From: Bacillus sp. MRMR6
GTDB lineage: Bacteria > Bacillota > Bacilli > Bacillales > Cytobacillaceae
Length of the DNA: 46,283 bases
Reading direction: 5' to 3'
Assembly (NCBI RefSeq): GCF_001940785.1
Contig: NZ_MSLS01000001.1
Span: 301,774 to 348,056, forward strand
How positions within the stretch are numbered: position 1 is the stretch's first letter; the number at the start of each line of letters is the position of its first letter. The position numbers were made by a program, and so were the translations under genes. Positions 31,049 to 39,492 of the stretch are shown one piece after another. Under the pieces are notes generated by a model. It was not told the DNA's origin and did no database searches. It saw only the letters and a list, made by a program, of their open reading frames with translations.

Positions 31049-31996
31049 ATGAAAAAGTTTGGGATAATGGCATTTTTAGTAATGGCCATATTGTTTGCAG
31101 TAAACAATCCGCTTGTAAATACGTATCTAATTTCTTTGAAGGAAACTGCCCTTCCGGCGGGAAAACAGACAGATCCTCTTTATCAGACAATCGTGAAAAG
31201 TGCTTCTACATATGAAATAAAAGCATCAGATGCGAAAATAGATCCTGTATGGAAAGCAATACCAGGATATAACGGGTTAACTGTTGATCTGGATGCATCT
31301 TATAAAAAAATGAAAAAAACTGGTATTTTTGATGAAAGTAAATTAGTTTTTAAACAGACTGCACCAAATGTACACCTTAATGATTTACCGTCATCTCCAA
31401 TTTATAAAGGGCACCCTGATAAACCAATGGTTACCTTTATTATAAATGTTGCCTGGGGTAATGAATATTTGTCAGATATACTTGCAACCCTAAAGAAGAA
31501 TCAAGTATATGCAAGTTTTTTTCTCGAAGGAAATTGGGTGAAAAAAAACCCTGAATTGGCTAAAATGATAGTCAGTGCAGGGCATGAGGTTGGAAATCAT
31601 TCCTATTCACATCCTGATATGAGCAGATTAACTGCAGGGCAGGCTAGAGAACAAATCGTAAAAACGAATGAAGTAATTGAAGCTGCTACGGGTAAGAAAA
31701 GTATTTGGTTTGGACCGCCAAGTGGAAGTTACCGAGAAGAGACAGTTAAAATCGCTGCTGAATTAGACATGAAGACAGTGTTGTGGACCGTGGACACGGT
31801 TGATTGGAGAAAACCAACACCAGATACATTAATTAACCGTGTCATTTCCAAGATAGATAATGGCTCCATGGTACTCATGCACCCAACAGAATCAACGGTT
31901 AAGTCATTGGATCGATTAATTGCACTTATTAAAGAAAAAAACTTAAAAATCGGTATCCTAACCGATCTGATGAGTGAAGATAGAATCATAAAATAA
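31049..31996 (+). CDS. ylxY: NodB-type polysaccharide deacetylase-like protein YlxY
   Basis: A 315-aa protein with an N-terminal membrane anchor or signal (FGIMAFLVMAILFAVNNPL) and a C-terminal NodB domain (about 125-310), so likely outside the membrane. It is the pnp-mlpA neighbour called YlxY in Bacillus. The usual NodB metal motif TFDDG is replaced by FIINVAWGNE; the HSYSH pair is kept, and RxPxG reads FGPPSG. With the first aspartates missing, ordinary deacetylase chemistry is doubtful; a binding or structural role is possible. Context suggests a sporulation or cell-wall link. Confidence 0.88.
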   Translation: MKKFGIMAFLVMAILFAVNNPLVNTYLISLKETALPAGKQTDPLYQTIVKSASTYEIKASDAKIDPVWKAIPGYNGLTVDLDASYKKMKKTGIFDESKLVFKQTAPNVHLNDLPSSPIYKGHPDKPMVTFIINVAWGNEYLSDILATLKKNQVYASFFLEGNWVKKNPELAKMIVSAGHEVGNHSYSHPDMSRLTAGQAREQIVKTNEVIEAATGKKSIWFGPPSGSYREETVKIAAELDMKTVLWTVDTVDWRKPTPDTLINRVISKIDNGSMVLMHPTESTVKSLDRLIALIKEKNLKIGILTDLMSEDRIIK

Positions 31997-32020
31997 ATGT
32001 AGAAGATCCGGAGGAGTTCG

Positions 32021-33259
32021 ATGATTAATAAACATACATGCAAAAACGGAGTAAGAATCGTACTAGAAAATATTCCTACAGTTAGATCTGTAGCGATCGG
32101 TGTATGGATTGGAACAGGATCGAGAAATGAAATTCCTCAAACAAATGGTGTTTCTCATTTTTTAGAGCATATGTTTTTTAAAGGGACTGCTACGCGCTCA
32201 GCGAAAGAAATCGCTGAGTCTTTTGACAGTATTGGCGGTCAGGTAAATGCTTTTACATCAAAGGAATATACCTGTTACTATGCAAAGGTATTGGATACGC
32301 ATTCACAATTTGCTTTGGATGTTTTAGCAGATATGTTTTTTAATTCGACTTTTGTGGAAGAAGAATTAAAGAAGGAAAAGAATGTTGTCCTAGAAGAGAT
32401 CAAGATGTATGAAGATACGCCGGACGATATCGTTCATGATTTACTCAGTCGTGCTGTTTATGGTGATCATCCACTTGGCTATCCCATTTTAGGTACTGAG
32501 GAAACATTAAATACCTTTACAGGAGAAACACTTAAGGAATATATGAACCAAAGATATACACCGGACAATGTTGTTATTTCAGTTGCTGGAAATATCTCCG
32601 ATAGTTTCATTCTTGAAGTTGAAAAGTATTTTGGTGCTTATGAGGGTGGAAATGATACTAGTGAAATCCCAGTTCCTGTGTTTCAATCTAATAGAATATC
32701 TAGGAAAAAGGAAACTGAACAAGCCCATCTTTGTATTGGGTTTGAAGGTTTAAAGGTTGGGCATGAGGATGTATATAGCCTAATTATTTTAAATAATGTT
32801 TTAGGCGGCAGCATGAGCAGCCGGTTATTTCAGGAGGTTCGTGAACAAAGGGGCTTGGCCTATTCTGTCTTTTCATACCATTCTGCCTACCAGGATAATG
32901 GAATTGTAACGGTCTATGGAGGTACTGGTGCAAAACAACTTGATGTGTTGTATGAAACCATTCGAGAAACACTAGATAAGTTAAAACAAGAAGGAATTAC
33001 TGATAAAGAATTGACCAATAGTAAAGAACAATTAAAAGGCAGCTTAATGTTGAGTTTAGAAAGCACGAACAGCAGGATGAGCAGAAATGGCAAAAACGAG
33101 CTTCTTTTAAAACGCCATCGTTCACTTGATGAAATCATTGAACAAATTGATTTAGTTACAAAGCAAAGTGTGGATGGAATGTCTAGATCGATCTTTACCG
33201 ATAAATATTCTGTGTCATTGATTAGTCCAGATGGTGAATTTCCAAAAAGCTTAAAATAA
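32021..33259 (+). CDS. mlpA: M16-family zinc metallopeptidase MlpA (YmxG)
   Basis: Processing-peptidase-like (pitrilysin family) enzyme. The protein is 412 aa. The inverted zinc motif HFLEH is at residues 46-50, and the third ligand Glu lies in NVVLEEIKMYEDTPDD about 75 residues on. The C-terminal half has the GGSMSSRLFQEVREQRGLAY motif of substrate-binding R/Y. RBS is CGGAGGAG, 25 bases after ylxY. In B. subtilis it affects protease production; the substrate is unknown. The stop is followed within two bases by a terminator. Confidence 0.95.
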   Translation: MINKHTCKNGVRIVLENIPTVRSVAIGVWIGTGSRNEIPQTNGVSHFLEHMFFKGTATRSAKEIAESFDSIGGQVNAFTSKEYTCYYAKVLDTHSQFALDVLADMFFNSTFVEEELKKEKNVVLEEIKMYEDTPDDIVHDLLSRAVYGDHPLGYPILGTEETLNTFTGETLKEYMNQRYTPDNVVISVAGNISDSFILEVEKYFGAYEGGNDTSEIPVPVFQSNRISRKKETEQAHLCIGFEGLKVGHEDVYSLIILNNVLGGSMSSRLFQEVREQRGLAYSVFSYHSAYQDNGIVTVYGGTGAKQLDVLYETIRETLDKLKQEGITDKELTNSKEQLKGSLMLSLESTNSRMSRNGKNELLLKRHRSLDEIIEQIDLVTKQSVDGMSRSIFTDKYSVSLISPDGEFPKSLK

Positions 33260-33260
33260 G

Positions 33261-33291
33261 AAAAAACAGTTCGAGTTTCGAACTGTTTTTT
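33261..33291 (+). terminator. palindromic terminator after mlpA (left flank of the IS remnant)
   Basis: A perfect 31-base palindrome: a 14-bp stem AAAAAACAGTTCGA/TCGAACTGTTTTTT with a GTT loop. It can act on both strands. The identical 31 bases recur at 34013-34043, on the far side of the insertion. Confidence 0.9.
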
Positions 33292-33393
33292 CATTCTGTT
33301 GATAAAGTCTTTTATCAATGGACAAATTATGGGGAATTTTATAAAATCTCCTCGAAATGATTTATTTAGAGGGGGTGTAAGGGGTGCTCATTC

Positions 33394-33708
33394 TTGAAAA
33401 ATCCAGAAGAAGATCGAACCCTTCGTGTATCGATTCACCAAGACGTATACGACAAGATTCGAGAACAACGCCTATCGTTTCGTGGTAAAATACTCCGTTC
33501 CGTCAGACCTGCAACCGTAGAATTAAGTTTCGCCCATAGTAAAGAACTCCACGGTTTGCGCTATGCGAATTACCGTGGAGCCAAAAAAGTTGAAACCCAA
33601 GTTTTGATGACGGCCATCATTCAAAACTTGAAAAAGTGGGTCAAGCTCTGTTCATTACAGAAAATTGGCCTACACCTCACATATAAAATTATAGATGATT
33701 CAATATAG
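33394..33708 (+). pseudogene. C-terminal fragment of an IS1182-type DDE transposase
   Basis: The frame encodes about 104 residues. The middle matches the end of IS1182-family transposases as I know them: the stretch RPATVELSFAHSKELHGLRY carries the conserved last-motif Glu, then RGAKKVETQVLMTAIIQNLKKW. The DDE domain's first two Asp motifs and the N-terminal part are absent and an in-frame stop precedes the fragment at 33367-33369. It cannot be an active transposase. The last 15 residues are unlike the family and may be read-through into flanking sequence. Confidence 0.75.
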
Positions 33709-33719
33709 CAATTCAAAAA

Positions 33720-33945
33720 AAAGGCTCTTTTCTAACTGATTGTTGCTTTTACCAATATTCAAAGCGCAGAGTGGATTGTAGCGAAAGGCGCTTGACTCCT
33801 GCGGGATATAGAGGAAAAGTCGAGACCCCACAGACGCGAAGCGTCGAGGAGGCTCGACTTCCTCCCCGCGGAAAGCAAGCGCCTGTAGCGAAAAGAAACG
33901 GTCCATGTTTATTTCCAATAACAACATTCTATAAGAAAAGAGCCA
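33720..33945. repeat. GC-rich palindromic repeat family A, copy 2, nested in the IS remnant
   Basis: Outer arms GGCTCTTTTCT (33723-33733)/AGAAAAGAGCC (33934-33944), each bordered by an A run, enclose a GC-rich core. Core stems: AGGCGCTTG (33786-33794)/CAAGCGCCT (33876-33884) and GACGC (33833-33837)/GCGTC (33841-33845). It shares CGAGGAGGCT, GAGACCCCACAG and GCGGAAAGC with copy 3. A direct repeat TGTAGCGAAA lies at 33777-33786 and 33885-33894. Confidence 0.65.
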
Positions 33946-34012
33946 AAAAAAAAGAGGAAATCTAACTGAAAATTCACAAAGATTTCCTTGACTAAATAGT
34001 TTTTCAACAATA

Positions 34013-34044
34013 AAAAAACAGTTCGAGTTTCGAACTGTTTTTTT
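34013..34044 (+). terminator. second copy of the palindromic terminator (right flank of the IS remnant)
   Basis: Same 31 bases as 33261-33291, with one extra A and T at the ends. It precedes ymxH. Confidence 0.9.
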
Positions 34045-34109
34045 ATTTATTCTAAATTGGCTTGGATATCGATAATATATAGAAAAGGGGTTGGAGGGAG
34101 GCTATAAAG

Positions 34110-34355
34110 ATGAGACTGAGTGAATTAAGCGGTAAGGAGATTGTTGATGTAAAAAAGGCTGAACGACTAGGTGTTCTTGGACAAACCGACCTTGAAATTA
34201 ACCCAAGTACAGGACAAATTCAAGCATTATTAATCCCTTCTATAAAATGGTTTGGTTTTAGGAAACAAAATGAAGAAATAAGGGTGCCGTGGCAGCATAT
34301 AAAAAAAGTTGGCACCGATATGATTATTATCGATGTTCCTTCTGAAGAGGAATAA
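34110..34355 (+). CDS. ymxH: PRC-barrel sporulation-associated protein (YlmC/YmxH family)
   Basis: An 81-aa protein of the YlmC/YmxH family with a PRC-barrel-like fold: MRLSELSGKEIVDVKKAERLG at the N-terminus and EIRVPWQHIKKVGTDMIIID near the end. Family members appear in spore formers, but the molecular role is unknown. It follows mlpA in B. subtilis too, so the IS remnant split an ancestral mlpA-ymxH junction. RBS is GGAGGGAGG. Confidence 0.88.
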   Translation: MRLSELSGKEIVDVKKAERLGVLGQTDLEINPSTGQIQALLIPSIKWFGFRKQNEEIRVPWQHIKKVGTDMIIIDVPSEEE

Positions 34356-34378
34356 AACCTGGTATAAATATCTTAGAT

Positions 34379-34414
34379 GTCCAAGCAAAAAAAAATTTGC
34401 TTGGGCTTTTTTTA
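34379..34414 (+). terminator. intrinsic terminator of ymxH
   Basis: Stem CCAAGCAAA (34381-34389)/TTTGCTTGG (34396-34404), then GGC and seven T. Confidence 0.85.
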
Positions 34415-34453
34415 TTATTAATCTGAGGAAAACTCACCGATTGAACATTACTT

Positions 34454-34479
34454 ACATAAGATGTTGAAGTGATACAATA
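34454..34479 (+). promoter_or_regulatory. candidate sigma-K promoter of dpaAB
   Basis: GATACAATA (34471-34479) resembles the sigma-K -10 CATAnnnTA with one mismatch, and an AC (34454-34455) 15 bases upstream could be the -35. A nearby CATAAGATG (34455-34463) is an alternative. Known regulation of spoVF by sigma-K in B. subtilis makes a site expected here; the match is partial. Confidence 0.35.
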
Positions 34480-34524
34480 CAAGACTTCCTGAATGGATTT
34501 ATTGAAAAGAAGGTGAATGATTTC

Positions 34525-35427
34525 ATGCTGACAGGAATGCAGATAGCCGTTATTGGTGGAGATGCAAGACAGCTGGAAATTATCCGGAAGTTGACCGAGT
34601 TGGATGCCAGATTATCTCTTATTGGCTTCGAACAGCTTGACCATGCCTTCACAGGCGCTGTTAAGGAGAAGTTAGATGAAGTCGATTTTTCGAATATGGA
34701 TGCACTGATCTTGCCGGTTCCCGGTACAAATTTAGAGGGACTAGTAGAAACAATCTTTTCAAACGAAAAGGTAGTGTTAACGGAAGAAAAGCTAATTAAA
34801 ACACCGGAACATTGTACGGTTTATTCCGGTATCAGTAATTCCTATTTAAATGAGATAACAAAAAATGCGAAGCGTAAACTCGTTCAACTTTTTGAAAGAG
34901 ATGATGTAGCTATTTATAATTCCATCCCGACAGTAGAAGGTACCATTATGATGGCCATCCAACATACAGATTTCACGATTCATGGATCAAACATTACTGT
35001 CTTAGGCTTAGGAAGAGTGGGAATGAGTGTTTCTAGAACCTTCCAGGCACTTGGAGCAAAAGTAAAGGTTGGTGCTAGAAAAAGTGAACATTTAGCTAGG
35101 ATTACTGAAATGGGGTTAACACCGTTTCACTTGAATGAAATCGAAAAGGAAGTACGAGATACAGATATTTTGATTAATACGATCCCTCTGTTAATTGTAA
35201 GTGCCTCTGTGATTTCTAAGTTGCCAACTCATACTTTAATCATTGACCTTGCCTCGAAGCCTGGTGGTACAGATTTTAGATATGCAGAAAAAAGGGGAAT
35301 CAAAGCCCTTTTAGCTCCGGGGTTACCAGGCATTGTCGCGCCAAAAACGGCTGGTCAAATTCTAGCTAATATTCTGGCTCAATTGCTTCAAGATGATTTC
35401 GGAAATCGAAAGGGGAATACAAAATGA
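34525..35427 (+). CDS. dpaA: dipicolinate synthase subunit A
   Basis: With DpaB, oxidises dihydrodipicolinate to dipicolinate in the mother cell for uptake into the spore core (spoVFA). The protein is 300 aa. N-terminal MLTGMQIAVIGGDARQLEIIRKL matches SpoVFA; the NAD(P)-binding fold has VLGLGRVGMSVSRTF near 160-175, and PGLPGIVAPKTAGQILAN is near the C-terminus. GTG 34513 is in frame, but AAGAAGGTGA is 8 bases before ATG 34525 and the homologue starts there. It overlaps dpaB by four bases. Confidence 0.97.
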   Translation: MLTGMQIAVIGGDARQLEIIRKLTELDARLSLIGFEQLDHAFTGAVKEKLDEVDFSNMDALILPVPGTNLEGLVETIFSNEKVVLTEEKLIKTPEHCTVYSGISNSYLNEITKNAKRKLVQLFERDDVAIYNSIPTVEGTIMMAIQHTDFTIHGSNITVLGLGRVGMSVSRTFQALGAKVKVGARKSEHLARITEMGLTPFHLNEIEKEVRDTDILINTIPLLIVSASVISKLPTHTLIIDLASKPGGTDFRYAEKRGIKALLAPGLPGIVAPKTAGQILANILAQLLQDDFGNRKGNTK

Positions 35428-36023
35428 GCTTAAAAGGGAAAAAAATTGGCTTTGGCTTAACGGGGTCCCATTGTACGTATGATGAGGTATTTCCAGAAAT
35501 AGAGAAACTAGTTCTAGCAGGAGCAGAAGTAATACCAGTTGTTTCTTATACAGTAAAAAACACAGATACACGCTTTGGAAAGGGCGAAGATTGGATTTCA
35601 AGAATTGAAGACCTTACTGGTAATAAGGCAATCGATTCTATTGTAAAGGCTGAACCTTTAGGACCTAAAATGCCGTTAGACTGTATGGTGATTGCTCCAT
35701 TAACAGGTGTGTCAATGAGTAAATTTGCTAATGCTATGAATGATAGCCCCGTGTTAATGGCTGCCAAAGCAACACTAAGAAATTTAAAACCGGTCGTACT
35801 TGGAATATCTACGAATGATGCACTAGGGTTGAATGGGATAAATTTAATGAGGTTAATGGCAACGAAAAATATTTTCTTTATTCCATACGGCCAAGATGAT
35901 CCAGTAAAAAAGCCAAATTCAATGGTAGCGAGAATGACCTTGCTAAAAGAAACGGTTGAATCAGCAATTGATGGTAAACAAATTCAGCCAGTTTTAGTAG
36001 AAAAGTATAGGGATCTGACCTAA
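35424..36023 (+). CDS. dpaB: dipicolinate synthase subunit B
   Basis: Flavoprotein-like partner of DpaA (spoVFB). The protein is 199 aa. N-terminal KKIGFGLTGSHCTYDEVFPEI is the flavoprotein-fold phosphate loop of the family; DCMVIAPLTGVSMSKFANAMNDSPVLMAAK follows near 90-120, and the C-terminus contains FIPYGQDDPVKKPNSMVAR. It starts within the dpaA stop (ATGA). Together with the asd-dapG-dapA genes downstream it couples DAP-pathway precursor supply to spore formation. Confidence 0.96.
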   Translation: MSLKGKKIGFGLTGSHCTYDEVFPEIEKLVLAGAEVIPVVSYTVKNTDTRFGKGEDWISRIEDLTGNKAIDSIVKAEPLGPKMPLDCMVIAPLTGVSMSKFANAMNDSPVLMAAKATLRNLKPVVLGISTNDALGLNGINLMRLMATKNIFFIPYGQDDPVKKPNSMVARMTLLKETVESAIDGKQIQPVLVEKYRDLT

Positions 36024-36082
36024 TTTCTTCTCCTTTCATCAAATAGGTTACTTTCTTACTGAGGAAATATGTTAGAATATTA

Positions 36083-36130
36083 ATAATTATTTTACCGGTG
36101 GGGATCATCACCCCCACTGGAAATGATTAT
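36083..36130 (+). promoter_or_regulatory. GC-rich hairpin in the dpaB-asd gap
   Basis: CCGGTGGGG (36095-36103) pairs with CCCCACTGG (36112-36120), and ATAATTATTT (36083-36092) with AAATGATTAT (36121-36130), leaving a TA bulge: about 19 base pairs in all. No T run follows on either strand, so a standard terminator is unlikely. It could be a leader element of asd or an mRNA end. Confidence 0.45.
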
Positions 36131-36213
36131 GATTGATGTGCCTTTTCTGATTTTTTCCGAAGAACAGAAATGACCAATAAATTTTATTGTTAGATTGAAG
36201 GGAGTAACAAGAA

Positions 36214-37272
36214 ATGAGTCCACAAACTGGTTTTCATGTAGCTGTAGTCGGTGCAACAGGAGCTGTAGGTCAACAAATGATTAAAACTTTAGTTAATCAG
36301 AAGTTTCCTATTAGGGAATTATCTTTATTATCATCCGCGAGATCTGCTGGTAAAAAGGTAGAGGTAAATGGTAAGGAAATTACGATTCAAGAAGCAAAGC
36401 CTGAAAGTTTTGAAGGTGTTGATATTGCTTTGTTTAGTGCTGGAGGCAACATCTCATTAGAGTTAGCTCCTGAAGCTGTAAAACGTGGAGCAATTGTAGT
36501 GGATAATACCAGCGCCTTCCGTATGGATCAAGATAAACCGTTGGTCGTGCCGGAAGTAAATGAACAGGACTTACAGAACCACAATGGCATTATTGCTAAT
36601 CCGAATTGTTCTACCATTCAAATGGTAGTCGCACTAGAACCTATTAGAAAAAAATATGGTTTAAAGAAAGTCATTGTATCCACTTATCAGGCGGTTTCAG
36701 GGGCAGGTGCTGTTGCAATTGATGAGTTGAATCAGCAAACTGAGGCACTTCTTGCCGGTAAAGAAATAGAGCCGAATATACTACCTGTAAAGGGCGACAA
36801 AAATCACTATCAAATCGCCTTCAATGCGATTCCACAAATTGATAAATTTCAGGAAAATGGATACACCTTTGAAGAAATGAAAATGATTAATGAGACTAAG
36901 AAAATCATGCACTTACCTGATTTACCAGTTTCTGCAACATGTGTTCGACTGCCGATTGCTGTAGGTCATTCTGAATCAGTTTATTTTGAAATTGAAGAAG
37001 ATGGAGTAACCGCAAGTGAAATGAAAGAATTATTAAAGGATGCCCCAGGTGTTGTTTTACAGGATGACCCTGAAAATCAAGTGTACCCTATGCCTGCAAA
37101 TTGTGTAGGAAGCAATGATGTCTTCGTGGGCAGAATTCGTAACGACATAGATGAAAGCCGCGGATTCCATATGTGGGTTGTGTCTGACAATTTACTTAAG
37201 GGTGCTGCATGGAATTCCGTACAAATTGCAGAAAGCTTAGTAAAGTTAGGTTTGATTAAAGAAAAACAATAA
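36214..37272 (+). CDS. asd: aspartate-semialdehyde dehydrogenase
   Basis: Reduces aspartyl phosphate to aspartate semialdehyde, the branch point to lysine/DAP and threonine/methionine. The protein is 352 aa. The NADP loop is [12 protein letters not shown] (residues 11-22), the catalytic Cys132 is in [10 protein letters not shown], and the active-site region [12 protein letters not shown] and [15 protein letters not shown] [10 protein letters not shown] follow. RBS is AAGGGAG. It begins the asd-dapG-dapA operon and is 29 bases before dapG. Confidence 0.97.
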   Translation: MSPQTGFHVAVVGATGAVGQQMIKTLVNQKFPIRELSLLSSARSAGKKVEVNGKEITIQEAKPESFEGVDIALFSAGGNISLELAPEAVKRGAIVVDNTSAFRMDQDKPLVVPEVNEQDLQNHNGIIANPNCSTIQMVVALEPIRKKYGLKKVIVSTYQAVSGAGAVAIDELNQQTEALLAGKEIEPNILPVKGDKNHYQIAFNAIPQIDKFQENGYTFEEMKMINETKKIMHLPDLPVSATCVRLPIAVGHSESVYFEIEEDGVTASEMKELLKDAPGVVLQDDPENQVYPMPANCVGSNDVFVGRIRNDIDESRGFHMWVVSDNLLKGAAWNSVQIAESLVKLGLIKEKQ

Positions 37273-37301
37273 AGTTTCACTAAAGGCAGGTCTGATTGTC
37301 T

Positions 37302-38540
37302 ATGAAAATTATTGTTCAAAAATTTGGCGGAACATCTGTCAAAAATGAAGCCAGCAGGGAACATGCCTTGCTTCATATCAAAAAAGCATTAGCTGACGGG
37401 TATAAAGTGGTAGTGGTGGTATCTGCAATGGGAAGAAAAGGTGACCCCTATGCAACGGATACCCTGCTGTCCTTAGTTGGGGGTAATGCTAGCAAAATAA
37501 GTAAACGAGAACATGATCTGCTATTATCCTGCGGTGAAGTGATTTCAAGTATTGTTTTTTCCAATATGCTTTTGGAGAATGGAATAAAAGCGATTGCATT
37601 GACAGGGGCTCAAGCTGGATTTCGAACAAATAATGATCATTCAAATGCTAAAATAATGGATATGAAATGTGACCGTTTACTGCGAGAATTAAAAGATGAA
37701 GATGTAGTGGTAGTAGCAGGGTTTCAAGGTTCTACAAACAATGGTGAAGTCACTACGATAGGACGGGGCGGTAGTGATACCTCTGCGGCTGCCTTAGGTG
37801 CTGCTCTTAATGCCGAATGGATTGATATTTTCACCGATGTAGAAGGTATCATGACGGCAGATCCAAGGCTTGCAGAAAACGCTAGACCGTTAACTGTAGT
37901 CACTTATACTGAGCTATGTAATATGGCTTACCAAGGTGCAAAAGTAATCCATCCAAGAGCGGTTGAAATTGCCATGCAGGCAAGAATTCCTATTCGGATT
38001 CGGTCAACGTATTCTGAGAATCTAGGCACTTTAGTTACCTTTATGACTAAGGAAGCAAGAGGCAGTGATATTAAAGAAAGAACTGTAACAGGTATTGCTC
38101 ACGTCTCAAATGTTACTCAAATTAAGGTATTTGCAAAAAAAGATCAGTATAACCTCCAAGCAGAAGTGTTTAAGACAATGGCTAGTGAAAATATTAGTGT
38201 AGACTTTATTAATATTTCACCGAATGGGGTTGTCTACACAGTTACCGATGATATGTCAAATAAGGCGGTTAAGGCTTTAAATGAATTAGGTCACGATCCA
38301 GAAGTAGAAAGACATTGTGCCAAAGTTTCGGTGGTTGGCGCTGGTATAGCTGGTGTACCCGGTGTTACATCCAAAATAGTTACAGCACTTTCCGATCATG
38401 GTATTCGTATTTTACAATCTGCTGATAGCCATACAACCATATGGGTGCTTGTGAAACAGGTTGATTTAGCTAAATCAGTGAATGCTTTACATGATGCATT
38501 TCAATTAGAAAAGGAATCATTTGATCATAAGCCAATTTGA
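37302..38540 (+). CDS. dapG: aspartate kinase I (DAP-sensitive type)
   Basis: Phosphorylates aspartate; in B. subtilis DapG is the meso-diaminopimelate-inhibited isozyme. The protein is 412 aa. Motifs: KIIVQKFGGTSV at the N-terminus, GRGGSDTSAAALG near 160 and the IDIFTDVEGIMTADPR loop. Two ACT domains occupy about 260-400 (VSVVGAGIAGVPGVTSKI). The start is ambiguous: ATG 37302 matches the homologue, but the RBS AAAGGCAGG is 11 bases away; TTG 37296 would be closer. No lysine riboswitch is seen upstream. Confidence 0.95.
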   Translation: MKIIVQKFGGTSVKNEASREHALLHIKKALADGYKVVVVVSAMGRKGDPYATDTLLSLVGGNASKISKREHDLLLSCGEVISSIVFSNMLLENGIKAIALTGAQAGFRTNNDHSNAKIMDMKCDRLLRELKDEDVVVVAGFQGSTNNGEVTTIGRGGSDTSAAALGAALNAEWIDIFTDVEGIMTADPRLAENARPLTVVTYTELCNMAYQGAKVIHPRAVEIAMQARIPIRIRSTYSENLGTLVTFMTKEARGSDIKERTVTGIAHVSNVTQIKVFAKKDQYNLQAEVFKTMASENISVDFINISPNGVVYTVTDDMSNKAVKALNELGHDPEVERHCAKVSVVGAGIAGVPGVTSKIVTALSDHGIRILQSADSHTTIWVLVKQVDLAKSVNALHDAFQLEKESFDHKPI

Positions 38541-38608
38541 TTTATTATTTTTTTCCTTTATTGCTTCTTGTTTCAGAATGGGATTGTGGTACTGAAAGGA
38601 GTAAGAGA

Positions 38609-39481
38609 ATGGTTTATTTTGGGCGAGTATCGACAGCAATGGTAACACCTTTTGATAGAAAGGGTCATATTGATTTTGCCAAAACAACTCAATTAGTAAA
38701 TTACTTAATAGAAAATGGTACAGATTCTCTGGTTGTTGCAGGCACAACTGGAGAATCTCCAACATTATCAAAGGAAGAGAAATTGGCATTATTTACTCAT
38801 GTTGTAAAAGTAGCTGATAAAAGGGTCCCAGTTATTGCTGGTACAGGCAGCAACAATACCTACGCATCTGTCGAGTTGACTAAAAAAGCTGAAAAACTTG
38901 GTGTAGATGCAATTATGGTTGTGGCACCGTATTATAATAATCCAAATCAAGAAGGACTCTTTCAGCATTTCAAAGCAGTTGCAAAATCTACTTCATTACC
39001 AGTCATGCTTTACAATATACCTGGAAGATCCGCAGTAAATATACTTCCTGAAACCATTATTCGACTATCTGAAATGGATAACATTGTGGCTGTAAAGGAA
39101 GCGAGTGGGGATTTAAATGCCATGACGCAGATCATGGCAAATACACCAGATCATTTCCAACTATACAGTGGTGATGACGGAATGACACTTCCCGTCCTAA
39201 GCATCGGTGGTGCAGGTGTTGTTTCCGTTGCTTCACACGTCATCGGACTAGAGATGCAGCAAATGGTAGGCGCGTTTTTACAGGGTGAACATCAGAAGGC
39301 TGCGAAAATGCATCAACAGTTGTTACCTATTATGCAAGGTCTATTCACTGCACCAAGTCCGACTCCTGTTAAGACAGCTCTGCAACTAAAAGGCCTGGAT
39401 GTAGGATCCGTTAGACTGCCGCTTGTTCCATTAACAGAACAAGAACGGGTGGCATTAACTCAACTAATAACAAGTCTGTAA
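38609..39481 (+). CDS. dapA: 4-hydroxy-tetrahydrodipicolinate synthase
   Basis: Condenses pyruvate with aspartate semialdehyde, the first step to DAP and also to dipicolinate via DpaAB upstream. The protein is 290 aa from ATG 38609 (RBS AAAGGAG), the B. subtilis length; the open frame to 38537 has no RBS. Lys163 in AVKEASGDL forms the Schiff base; Tyr135 in MLYNIPGR and the TTGES motif (46-50) complete the site. Confidence 0.97.
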   Translation: MVYFGRVSTAMVTPFDRKGHIDFAKTTQLVNYLIENGTDSLVVAGTTGESPTLSKEEKLALFTHVVKVADKRVPVIAGTGSNNTYASVELTKKAEKLGVDAIMVVAPYYNNPNQEGLFQHFKAVAKSTSLPVMLYNIPGRSAVNILPETIIRLSEMDNIVAVKEASGDLNAMTQIMANTPDHFQLYSGDDGMTLPVLSIGGAGVVSVASHVIGLEMQQMVGAFLQGEHQKAAKMHQQLLPIMQGLFTAPSPTPVKTALQLKGLDVGSVRLPLVPLTEQERVALTQLITSL

Positions 39482-39492
39482 CAGCAAATTCT

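Larger units (their letters stand above)
33298..34008. mobile_element. decayed IS1182-like insertion sequence with inverted ends
   Basis: Ends: the 21 bases at 33298-33318 and the reverse complement of 33988-34008 agree at 16 of 21 positions, both starting GTTGA and ending TCAA. Inside are a C-terminal transposase fragment (33394-33708) and a nested palindromic repeat (about 33720-33944). The element is 711 bp, less than half a complete IS1182, and most of the transposase gene is missing. The same perfect 31-base palindromic terminator lies just outside each end, so it looks like the target was duplicated on insertion. Confidence 0.65.

Noticed and set aside
33394..33708. Intact small gene of unknown function
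   Set aside because: Its centre matches the C-terminal end of IS1182-type transposases and the rest of the transposase is missing, so it is a remnant.
33771..33965. 64-residue frame through the palindromic repeat
   Set aside because: It is entirely within the GC-rich inverted repeat; the reading is an accident of the palindrome.
37273..37301. Lysine riboswitch or other leader before dapG
   Set aside because: Only 29 bases separate asd and dapG; there is no room for an L box, and DapG is the diaminopimelate-regulated isozyme.
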